In this document: positions 35,001-44,873 of the stretch, piece after piece
Numbering within the stretch: position 1 is the first letter of the stretch
How the letters are laid out: each line of letters begins with the position of its first letter
From: Paramacrobiotus metropolitanus
Taxonomy: Eukaryota; Tardigrada; Eutardigrada; Parachela; Macrobiotidae
DNA length: 64,000 nt
Direction of reading: 5' to 3'
NCBI RefSeq assembly: GCF_019649055.1
Contig: NW_026570227.1
Span: forward strand, 2,790,001-2,854,000
The notes under the pieces: model-generated
Told to the model about the DNA's origin: nothing
Seen by the model: the letters and a program-made list of their open reading frames with translations, nothing else
Databases searched by the model: none
Translations under genes and position numbers: made by a program

Positions 35001-36705
35001 CTGATGCGCTTCGGACGCAACCACAGTCCCCTTCGTACTCATCGTAAAAACTCGCAATAAAATTTACAGACTTACTGTTCCTTCACTGGTAAGGATCACC
35101 GAGCCTCCAAAAGAGCACGCGCTGCGCGCAGCACACAAGGTGTTCTGCTCATCAGTTAACTTTTTGGACCCCAAATGGCACATATTCCGATAATCAACCA
35201 AATGAACATATCCCATTTTTGTGGTGACAAATGCCAGAGGAAGATCGTCCATGGGATGTGGCTATAGAAAAATCATTAGACAATGCGCCGATTACGGCTG
35301 TCAGGCACGTAATTTTATGTCGTAATAGCCTTTACGTACCGTTATGGCAATTGGAACATCCCTAGTCAGTCCGTTTCCGCCCTCGGAGTAATCTATCTCC
35401 AGAGTAAAGGTTTTGGTGGCTCCCGCATCAACAGAAAGCTGAGAATACGCAAGCGGGCGATACTTAATGAGCACACGGTGCATGTTGTTGGTGATGGCGG
35501 TGTCGGCGACCAAGATAGCGTCTCGGTTGTTAGTCGATAGTGGGGGCACGAAAACAGCCGCAAATCCGGCAATGGTTCGGCAAAATTTGGCCTCCGTGTG
35601 CCACACCTCCACAAGACCTGTTGCTTGATCCACCTAGGGAAGGTCACTCAGTGGTAAACTGGTAACCCTTAACGCTTGTCAAATTCGTCGTTGTTTAAGT
35701 TATGGTTGCGTCGAACACAATTATTCCGCCGCTCATAGAAAAGGGGACTGCATCAGTTTGCATGCGTACATCAAGCTTAACCGCTGCCAGAAATGACCAT
35801 TGTCTTGAGCGACTCATTTGGTAATCGGTGACGGTGTAGCTCCTGGCTGTCACCTCTGTACGAGAACACATCCAACCGACTTTCCAGGTCCTCGTATCCA
35901 TATGGTTTATATCTTTCTCCGTAAGAACGGCAAAGCACGTGTCATCTATCCATGCAGCGAAATCTACCGATGCCACGGTAAACATCTCGTCCTCCAGGCT
36001 GAGCACCCGTAGTAACTTGGCAGCATCTACAGGATAAAGTCGAGTGGTAGTTAACCAATCTTTAATTATTCAATTTCTCCGGTATAATGCCATAATTTTG
36101 CCAATTTTTCTACATAATTACATTAACGGGTTGATACGATTTAACATAACAGCAGTTAAGCGTAAACAATTACATCTAATACAGTAAGGCGCCGTTGATA
36201 GATTTAGCATGTGTTTCGTTTTCCGCTCACCCTGAACGAGGCAGAATTCCCCGTTTGGACTACGGGCGGCATTGACGATACGGTCCTGCACACGGTGCCG
36301 TTTAAAGTCTGTGCGGGTTACATGTGGCTGTGAACCGGCCATATTGATGAAGGACAGACTGGGGTTGGACCAGAGATCACCCTGGTCGCACACTGTAATG
36401 AGGTGCTCGGATGTCAAGGCCATGCTTTTCCCGGTGCTCCATTTCCACGGAATTAGTTCGGGAATCTGTTGCGGAAGCCAAAAGCAAGAGCAAAACAAAA
36501 TTTTATGTACAAGGTATACTCGCTCAGTTGTGAAATCAACATCAAATCGCTCAGTTGTGAAATCAACGAAGATCAGCGAGCTCGCAAAAAGTTCTGCCGA
36601 TAGTATTCGCACTGATACATTTCGCTTCAACGTTGTAGATCTGAGCGGTACATTATTTACCTTTGCAATTGTCGTCACCGCAAGCACGGAAGAAGAATCT
36701 GCCAT
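29055..36705 (-). CDS. Clathrin heavy chain-like protein with C-terminal RING, copy C (intact)
   Basis: Exons in transcript order: 36661-36705, 36231-36465, 35770-36026, 35340-35633, 35076-35261, 34069-34432, 33185-33255, 32838-33089, 32390-32550, 32165-32293, 31902-32016, 31227-31507, 30969-31161, 29549-29753, 29315-29440, 29055-29245. They sum to 3,105 bases (1,034 residues), open throughout. It is the clearest copy against clathrin heavy chain: DYQMSRSRQWSFLAAVKLD, MGYVHLVDYRNM, KLYDAAAVGQWCEQNRWLTK, LWERVL, and EWELLIRFLEG with ALAYGKTNR. The RING spans about residues 987-1025 (CRICEDHPK, CGHMVACMGC, CPICRR), and the protein ends KTFSS. About 180 residues expected between the propeller and the first leg repeat of clathrin are missing. 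Intron 13 is 1.2 kb against about 0.12 kb in A and B because of insertions. Confidence 0.87.
29880..30385 (-). pseudogene. Possible remnant of a membrane protein in intron 13 of copy C
   Basis: The minus strand gives hydrophobic runs (VVAIVLSAIIALIM, LYVCVLIIRIGA, IIRIAISLIPILYKS) separated by stops and frame changes. It could be a decayed multi-pass membrane gene carried in with an insertion, or chance. No family is recognised. Confidence 0.2.
30373..30877. mobile_element. 505-bp terminal-inverted-repeat element in intron 13 of copy C
   Basis: Both ends read TGGTGGAGGTCAATTACATT inward, followed by GTTGCGCGTCGGGTAA; the arms extend about 70 bp with few mismatches. An inner palindrome (GCGCTTCGACGTCGAAGCGC) lies near 30720. 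It has no coding capacity and no clear target duplication. Confidence 0.7.
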
Positions 36706-37531
36706 GGCAGACGGTGTTTTTGCGACGCTCACGTTAGCTTTTATTGTTGATATACAGTTGCAAACTTTTACACTAAAAATGAAAAACAGGCTCTCATAAG
36801 GATATTGCCCAAGGCTGAGATCAACGAGTACCGACGGTTGCGTTATCGCACATCCGCTAAAATCTAATATTATTGCCGTGATGTGTCGTCATTCTCGCCA
36901 CAATGTCAAAGAAGTGCAAACGGCTTTAAGCATTTTGCGGTATGCTACTATGCGTTATCATGGCACCAGGGAAGAGAACGAAGTAAAAATGAAATCTGCT
37001 ACTCAGTAAGCGAACAATCCGATCGAATACCCACATAACAGGTACTGCTGGCTCACGTTGACACAGAGAATGTACGTACGGTGTTCCGACAGCAACGCAT
37101 ATTCATGTTGTCGGAGGAAATACATTATCGTTGAATAATCAATAAATGCGCCACGTTTCAAGATCATCGTGCTGCTTGCCTGGCCCACTTGCTTTGATGA
37201 CGTTTGCAGCCGGTTTGCTCATATAAGAGCGTTGCTAAATAATTTGTGCAGAAATTCAACAACCGGCAATTCAATTATTCAATTACGTACGCTCATAATA
37301 TCGGCAGTGGTACATCGAGCGGCCGGTATCGTGGGCGCAGGTATTAACAATAATACGTACTAATACCCGTTAAACTGTTATTGAAGAGGTAATGTAAAAC
37401 CTTGGAAGTTGCCGACAAATACCATTTTTTTACGATACAGTGTACAATGCAATGTACAGTATTATCGTGATTCAGTGTTGTTACAGACATAATATTATCT
37501 GTTCATTCACGACCGTGTTCGGAGTTACGTT
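36706..37531. other. 5' flank of copy C; no gene recognised
   Basis: It holds the presumed promoter of copy C. No open frame longer than about 60 codons is convincing. Confidence 0.4.
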
Positions 37532-37559
37532 TTTGATTGATTGATTGATTGATTGATTG
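37532..37559. repeat. (TTGA)n microsatellite, possible retroelement tail
   Basis: About seven TTGA units. Read on the minus strand it follows AATAAA directly (AATAAACAATCAATC), like the 3' end of a minus-strand SINE or non-LTR element. Confidence 0.7.
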
Positions 37560-38010
37560 TTTATTGAGTAGCCAAGCCGGGTACATTTCGGCATTATCAC
37601 ATATCCTTATTCACGAAGAACATCAAATACGCTATGGCTAGTCAAGTCACCACACTCCGTTAAAGAACAGTAATACGTACACTACAGATGTAACACGTCA
37701 CAGAATTGCCGTAGCTTAAACGGGCATAAAGCGCACCATGCACAAGGCACAGAGCCACGGAACAACAAGATCAGTATCACTCTAAATCGCATCCGTATCA
37801 AAGTTCAGTCAGAGAGGGCCCTTCGTACGTCCACCGGGTCCAACACACCGTTGGCGTACAATTCCGATTCGAAGTGGTGAGTTGATCCAAGTAGAATCCG
37901 TATTAACCACAGGCATCGAAGAAACGTACACGCCACTCCGTACGGTCAGCGCTGGTGCTGACTAACCACTTCGCACACAGGCCTGACGGACCGTGCACTC
38001 GCAGCCTGAA

Positions 38011-38046
38011 CTCAGTGGTCACCCATCTAAGTCCAAACCGCGCTCG
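38011..38046 (-). other. 5S rRNA-like fragment (possible head of a SINE)
   Basis: On the minus strand, 26 of 30 bases up to GATGGGTGACC agree, by my recollection, with the 3' half of eukaryotic 5S rRNA that includes the box C region. The 5' half of 5S is not convincingly present. Downstream on this strand the sequence runs about 450 bases to AATAAA and the (TTGA)n tail. This is the layout of a 5S-derived (SINE3-like) element, but it is not proven. Confidence 0.4.
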
Positions 38047-39923
38047 ATGTAGGCTATCTTTCAAAACCCGAAGGCTTATCCATTTTGCTACACGTTGAAA
38101 CGACACATGCGGACGCGCGCGTTAATGTAAAGCTCGATTTCAGAAACGCCTTCAATACATTGCGTCGGGACGTTTTGTTGACTGCTGTACGTGACAAATT
38201 CCCTGCATATTTCCGATACTTCTGGCAGTCCTACCGGCACGCGTCACACCTGAGTTGCGGCAAGTTCATGTTGTCTTCAGAAACTGGTGTACAGCAAGGC
38301 GATCCCGCTGGTCCGTTTGGATATGGCCTTGCAACACTTCCACTCTTTGAAGACTTATAGTGCGACAGAGCAGCTGGATACCTTGATGACGTCACCCTAG
38401 CTGGTTTCGCGGAAAAAGTTATTGCAGCCATTCGACTGATCATTGCACGCGGTTTAAGAATGGGACTGGAGCTCAATCTCAGCAAATGCGAAGTTTTCAG
38501 CGTGGGACAATTCACTGCGGATCGGTTACATGCTGTTCAAATGGTGCTCAATGCATTTCCCGAAATGGCCGTTTCTAAGGAAGAAGAATGCACACTCCTT
38601 GGAGCTCCTTTAACGACAGCGGCGTGCGAGACTTTCCTCCGCAGTAAATCCGTGCAGCTGGAGTATTTCATATCGCGACTCAAACTGATACCTGCACATT
38701 ACAGCTTGTACCTTTTGCGAAATTGATTACTGATACCGAAACTGCTCTATGGATTCCGCACAAGCAGATGTTATGAGCACGTGGCGTTGATTGCATCGCT
38801 GGATGACATCGTCCGTGCCGGTTTGCAGTCCATTCTTAACGTCCGTCTGAACGACTCACAGTGGACCCAGATGTCGCTCCCTATCAGGGATGGGGGAATG
38901 GGGCTACGGAGTACGACATCGCTAGTTTTCCCTGCCTTTCTGGCATCGGCGTATTCGGTTACTTCCCTAGTCTCGATGATCTACCGCCCTGCAACGGCGA
39001 CACTTCTCGATCCAGTTGTGCTGCGATGGTCCGAAGAAACTAACTGTGAACCCCCTGCTACCGATCAGAGAAAGTTCCAGTCTGCATGGGATCGACCGTT
39101 GATTGACCAAGCAGTGTTGTTAATGAAGCAAACAACCACCGACGAAGCGAACAGAGCCGTACTTTTAGCTGCGCTACACCGTGATTCGGGCGCATGGCTA
39201 AATGCTTTGCCTGCACCTAATTTGCGCACGTTCTTGCGGGATGAAGAAGTGCGTATTGGCATCGCACTTAGGTTTGGACTTCCAGTTGTAGAAGAGCACG
39301 ACTGTGTGAACTGCGGAAGCCATGTGGAAACAAATGGTCACCACGGCCTATCCTGTTCCAGCAGCCGAGGAAGATGGTCTAGACATGTCGAACTCAACGC
39401 CGTAACAAAGCGGGCTTTGGAACATGCTGGGTATCCATGACATGCTGGGTATCCATGTCAAAGCGAGCCACTGGGACTGTCCGGTATAAACAATACGCGC
39501 CCAGACGGCATGACTCTCGTCCCTGTACGTGATGGCAAAGCGCTCGTTTGGGACGCTACATGTTGGGACACAGTAGCCTTATCGCACGTGCGGGCAAGCG
39601 CGAGTGCATCCGGAAGTGTTGCGCTTTTGGCCGAAGACAGGAAACGTCGTAAGTACGCGTTTGTGGAAGAAATGGGATATCTTCTTTATCCTCTGGCGGT
39701 CGAGACCTTTGGAACCTTTGGTCCTGCATTTGCGGAGCTTATTCGTTTCGTTGGCAGAAAGATTCGCGACGCCACTGGGGAGCCCCGTTCTACCGCATTT
39801 TTAAAGCAGAGATTTAGCCTGGCTGTTGTAAAAGGAAATGCTGCTGCTGTTTTGGGCACTTTGAGTATGCGTTCTAAAATGACTGATAGCGCTAACGATT
39901 TTGGTTGTTTTTTTAATGTTTAA
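38041..39923 (+). pseudogene. 5'-truncated non-LTR retrotransposon reverse transcriptase with C-terminal endonuclease-like region
   Basis: Reverse transcriptase motif A (VKLDFRNAFNTLRRD), motif B (GVQQGDPAGP) and motif C (GYLDDVTL) follow in order, then GLELNLSKCEVFSV. Near 39300 a zinc-like segment reads CVNCGSHVETNGHHGLSC. It is followed by RPDGMTLV and VWDATCWDT, which resembles the PD-(D/E)XK nuclease of R2-type elements. In-frame stops occur after LPLFEDL (about 38358), after YLLRN (about 38723) and at 39437. The last lies in an 18-base in-frame tandem duplication of CATGCTGGGTATCCATGA. The 5' end is missing. AATAAA follows at 39987-39992. It is a dead copy. Confidence 0.8.
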
Positions 39924-39986
39924 ATGTAAATCATTTTGCGTAGTATTCTGCGTATGCACTTTTTGTTGTATTGATGGCTTTTGCCC

Positions 39987-39992
39987 AATAAA
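39987..39992 (+). promoter_or_regulatory. Polyadenylation signal of the retrotransposon remnant
   Basis: AATAAA about 65 bases after the last stop of the reverse transcriptase remnant. Confidence 0.5.
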
Positions 39993-40483
39993 GAATGTAA
40001 AATTCACGACCGTTCTTCTATGCGGCATGTGTCCTCTAATTTGAACAGCTACAGACTACGGTGCACTTCACTTATAATACAGTCTGAATGGGTACCGACA
40101 ATGTTTTGTATATTAACGAACTATGCGTACATCTATCTCACAGCCATTCGCGCAAGTTCTTCAGTAACATAATTCAAATACGCCCATATCAGTACTTTAA
40201 TATATCACTGAGTTAATGCTGATGTTTCCTGAATTTACAAAAATTACAATTTTGCCCGGATATGCAGCAGAAAAAGATGTAAGGTATCCTTTAATGCAGC
40301 ATTAACCATACTGCCATCAGTCGATAAATTGATCAACGAGCATAAATATCGGACAAGGTCAACAGAACTCCAAGACGATTAAAGCAAATGTAGGGGACGC
40401 CACCGTAGGAACCAGACAGTACAGAAACAACCAAAGCAAATGGGCGGCTTAACCACTACCCTGAAAGTGAAGGGACCACGGTT

Positions 40484-40513
40484 CGTCGCCCAGCACGTCC
40501 ACGCTGTTCCAGT
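40484..40513 (-). pseudogene. Relic of the 5' end of an F-box/Tudor-like family gene
   Basis: The minus strand reads WNSVDVLGD, the conserved start of the F-box family (compare F4 near 59370), then diverges. Nothing else of that gene remains. Confidence 0.6.
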
Positions 40514-40599
40514 GGTTGCTTGTTACGGCCATGGACGATAATCACTTACAAATATGAGAAGCCCTCCCCAGTCGCTTCTGTCCTGATACCAACAAAGAA

Positions 40600-41350
40600 C
40601 AAAATAATTCAGATTGCCTTAGAACTTTGCATGGGGATACCACAAGCAATATTAGCAACGATCTTACAGTCGGCTTTCTCTGAAGTTACAACCATAGTTA
40701 ATGCCTGGCGGAATTAGCTACAAACTAGAAATAAGGTTTCATAGCTGCTGGCTACAGTTGCTTTTTAACTGTCAAAGTGAAGACTGCAGAAGCTATTGTT
40801 TTAAGAACAACACTTACCTGCTTTTAGCGTGATAAAATGCACCAAGTCGGAAGATCAGGCCTCGCTATTTGACGATCTACAGAGTGGTATGCTAGCACTA
40901 GCAGTAACGTAAAATGTGCGGATTTAGGTAAGATACGTTCCACTAAATTTAAACTCGTGCGTAAGAACAAAAAATTTAAATCATAAACGGTATGGTCAGC
41001 TTACAAAAACTCTTAGCGCGTACTACGCTCATGGCGAGCTAGTCAGGACAAGCATTTACAGTACATTTTACAACGTGGCTTTACGTTAGCCAACATTACT
41101 CTCGCTTTCCTATCTTGACTTAACCATCGTATTCGTTTCTCTCGTTTTCTATTTCACTATGCAAAATAATTATTGAGCCAATATCATCAGTATGTCCCGA
41201 ATCCGGCAACCTGCAGCCGTACAACACGATGAAAGCTCTCAAAAGGTCAACTTTTATCTCCCTGTTATTATGATAAACATTAAAAAGCAGTCGACGTTCA
41301 TTTCATCTGCCTAACGGGCAGAAGTTTACAGCGAAGCTCCTCAAATATCC
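40600..41350. repeat. Segmental duplication, partner of 47090-47810
   Basis: Ordered shared blocks include GCTGCTGGCTACAGTTGCT, AAGTGAAGACTGCAGAAG and AGAACAA...TTACCTG, then the CGAGCTAGTCAG/CGAACTGGTCAG and CTTGAC...CCATCGTATTCGTTTCT regions. Both copies are non-coding and lie beside F-box family genes. The rest of 39993-41835 holds no recognised gene. Confidence 0.65.
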
Positions 41351-41835
41351 GTATTAAAATAAAAAAAAGTTTTTCTCACGAAACAGTCAAACTAGCAATC
41401 GGAAAGAAGACCGAAACAACAATATCTCTCTTTTTGCACCTGTAATTCATACGTTTCTTCCGCCACAAGCGAGGTTCACGACCTATGTCTCCACTTGTAT
41501 CCCCTTGTACTCGTACTGGATTTATTCGTTTTAATAGCTGACATTTGAAACGTAAAAGCTAACAGCTTCCGCCAACACTACAGAATAAAATGCAGCAGAA
41601 GATGATCAAGAGTACAGTAACTGTTTGTAAGTCAATTAAAGAACATCAGTACTATATTAGCTTGGATTATAATTTGCCATGGCAGAATTTGTTTCAAGCT
41701 ACGCAAGTAACCGACAAAAACGTTCGGCAGGAGTCTGTTCGGTTATCTCCGTGGAACAATTCAGCATTACGCGCTGCTGTACAGATACGACTCTGCCTAC
41801 GCCACACCAGGTACGACTATGTACTGCGGCAGGAA

Positions 41836-43628
41836 CTAAATGAGCTGGACCAGGAAATACAGCGCCACACGCGACAGCTTTTCCAGCTGCAAACCCTGCA
41901 GACCATCCACGCACCAATTCTTTCCGCGGTAATGCAGCGAGGGGCGCGGATCCATCGTCTGCGTCGCGCACAAGGTCTGTAAAAGTACGATTAAAACAGC
42001 GAAGATCTCCCTTTTTTCCTTTTGCTGCAGTCTCACCTTGCAGACCAGGGTCTTGTAAGTTCTCTGTCGATCCGTTAAAACAGCTTGAGCCAGCAATGGT
42101 GTTAACCAATTGGAAAGGCGAAGTAATTCCGTCTCACTTGGTCCGGACAACCCCCCTTCCATGACACTCCACAGCGCACCACCCAAATCGCCAATCAAAC
42201 GCGGTCGATCCACGTGAATATCGGCTGACAGCTTCAAGCTGTCCCCTTGAACTTGCCGGGCTACTACGCATTCAAAACCGATAGTGCTTCTGACTAAATA
42301 AATACTATTACACGGAAGGTTTCGGCATGCAAGGACGGATTTCGTAATGGTGTTGCGGGCTATATCAAAAAGAGATCGATGCATGTGTCCGTATTCCTCT
42401 CGATCGTTATACCAGCTTCTCTGTAGATGAAGCTTCACCCCAAACAAAGAGATGGTTTTCAGTCGAATGCCCACAATGCGCTGTGCAATCAGGTTGAGAA
42501 TGTTGAGTATTTCCAGACAGTCCATTTCGCTCATACAGCCTCCCCGATCCATCACAGCAACGTGTTGCGTGGATGGGGTGAGATACTTCCAGAGAGTACA
42601 GATGAGAAAATACATTCGTCCGAAATCTTTGCAGTTTTCCATCTGGTCGAATGCCGCGCTGTCGAGAACAACACTCGCCCGGACGGACACTGAATCCAGA
42701 ATGAAGCTCTATGCTGGGCTCACAGTGCGCAGCTTGGTCTGCGTCAAAGTGTCCATATACGAGAAGACTTCCGTCCACAATTCCGAGGGCAATACAGCAG
42801 GTTCACTCATTGCAGAAATCGGGACTAACGGTTCCGACATCTCGGAAACGAAGTCGATTAACGCGCGATGAAAACGGTGGAGAGCATTCTGCAATAGCAA
42901 TACCGCTTAGTTACATGTCCATCACCGCTAGACACTAGAAGTATCATGGCTTCTTACCACTTCCTTCTGCGTAGCAGTATCGTCGGGTTCTGATCCGACC
43001 GTGGATCGACGTTGAATATACACGACACAACCGTCCTCAATGTCCACGCCCACCGCTTGGGCAGAAAACCAGGAACGACTGTAGAATCCACATTTCTGCT
43101 GCTTCAGCGCTGCTGCCACCAGCTCCAAGGAACAACCTTGCGGCAGTTGTGCATTGCGCTTGACGAACGTCCATTTCTCCACGCACTTCGGCAAATCCAC
43201 GATTTGCAAGCCATAACCCTTAATATGCCAGCGAATACGCGTAATGGGAACACCATCCACATAATCTGGGGGGCTCTCGAGGTGGACGACAGCCACGCTG
43301 TAGTCTGCATGCGCGATGTCATCAGTCTGTAGAAGCAATTCCGCCGCGTACCACGTCCACGCACCCGAAGCACGGTCGCGCATCAGGACTTCTACGGGCT
43401 TATTATAATATGAATTGCTGTGACGGGCCAGATCGTCTCGATCCAGGTACCGTTCGCGATCGTTCAGGAAAACCCGGTCAAAGGGGGTGAATTCGTGTCG
43501 CCGTCCGGGGCAGAGGAAATCGATGAAAAGACCCTGGTCCGCCACATCTACCACGCGCCCATAAAACGAAAGAGGCCGTCGTCGCCACGCACGTCCACAC
43601 TGTTCCACGGACGGGTCCATGGCGCCAT
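41836..43628 (-). pseudogene. F-box protein with N-terminal Tudor/Agenet-like module, F1 (damaged)
   Basis: Three exons: 42958-43628, 42037-42888 and 41836-41976. Family landmarks are present: RVVDVADQGLFIDFLCP and GAWTWYAAELLL in exon 1, an F-box (LPSELWTEVFSYMDTLTQTKLR) in exon 2, and TLCATQTMDPRPSLHY in exon 3. Two lesions are seen. Near 43561-43567 two extra bases (CGTTTTATGGG where F2 has CGTTATGGG) put the ATG at 43628 out of frame; an overlapping ATG at 43620 would restore the downstream frame with a garbled start. At 42709-42711 the codon for the F-box tryptophan is TAG. It lies head to head with F2. It is probably non-functional. Confidence 0.75.
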
Positions 43629-44045
43629 TGTCGGCAGTTAAATGTTCAAGATTTTGTCTCGCAATCGATCCTCATATCGCCAGATAAAGAAATACATCTC
43701 ATTATCAACGTTTTTTGCAGTAAACAGCTAGGCTGAGCTAGTTACAGGTTGGTTTATGTCTACAGACTACAGATACATTATCATGCACCTTGTCGGAAGA
43801 CATTACTTACCGTACAAATCATCGAAAATGAAAAGATACTTCTAAAAACATGTTTTCGTAGAAACAGACGAGAAATACGAAGAAGAATTTATAAGTTAAT
43901 GCTTAACATCATTCTGTTGACATCCTGAAATGCGAAAATCAAGCAGGTGCATTTTGATCTGGCGATCTAACGAGAGCAGTTTTTATGTGCAGCACATTGC
44001 CGATATTGTGAACAATTTAGAAACTGCAGATTTACGTAGCTATTA

Positions 44046-44440
44046 GATAGTACGAGTGGAAGACGTGTGACTTGATCTTTAAAATTTGTTATTTGAAATA
44101 AATTTCTACACATCAGCTTGAAAAATAGAGAATAATACATACTGCTAGGCAAAGCAATTGTTTTCTTGCTTTCATCTTAAGGTTTGGCAAAATGAGCATA
44201 CGTGGTTAGCATAGCTGTCTATGGGAAATCTTGAATAAGTCCTCCATAGACAGCTATGCTAACTGCATTGAGCCACATTGCGTAACCCTAAAAGAAAACA
44301 AAAAAAAATTTGTTCTGCCTAATAGTATGTATTACTCTGTATTTTTCAAGCTTATGTATAGAAATTTATTACGAAAATTAACGAAGTTAAAAATTTTTAA
44401 AGATCTGGAAGTCAGCCGCGTGCGGCATGGGCCACCGTAC
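44046..44440. repeat. Foldback element between F1 and F2
   Basis: A perfect 20-bp inverted pair (44205-44224 and 44244-44263, GTTAGCATAGCTGTCTATGG) surrounds a 19-base loop. Similarity extends outward on both sides for about 150-190 bases: both arms, read outward, encode SMYYS(L/V)FFKLM(C/Y)RNL. The element sits in the head-to-head intergenic space of F1 and F2. Confidence 0.75.
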
Positions 44441-44873
44441 TCGTACGTTGCTGCTAAAGTACTGCCGTAGCCAGGCTACGAATAGAATCTGCAGTTTCAC
44501 AAATTTGATTGCGCAATGATGATGTGCTGCACTCGTCTAACTCTAATGAGTATGCCGTACGGCGCACAGTGAGTGCTGAGGCTTGCTCACTCCTCAGCCA
44601 TTATTGGCGAGGCGAAATGTGCTTTTTAGTCAGGCCAGGGGGCGTCTCAAGCGAGAAGGGTAAAACCAAGCACACAGTCATCATGCGGGATTCACAGAAC
44701 CTTTAGCAAGCTCGATACCGCTCTGACTTCAAAGCACAGCTTGAAAAAGTACAGTACAACCCGTAGTACTGTATTACTGTTGTTTTGCTAAGAAAAACTG
44801 GATTGGACAGCTTTCATAACTTCCTTATTAGCATTTACAGGATCGAGGCTTCTTAGCCCTGCAACTGTCGACA

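Noticed and set aside
8669-36705. Calling the three large genes VPS11, VPS18, VPS41 or another HOPS/CORVET subunit
   Set aside because: The propeller-solenoid-RING layout fits, but the residue-level landmarks through the propeller and leg match clathrin heavy chain, and the RING is of IAP/MDM2 type. A profile search would settle it.
37903-38106. Minus-strand 67-codon frame beginning MSFQRVAKWISLRV
   Set aside because: It overlaps the 5S-like segment and the start of the reverse transcriptase remnant on the other strand; likely a by-product of repeat sequence.
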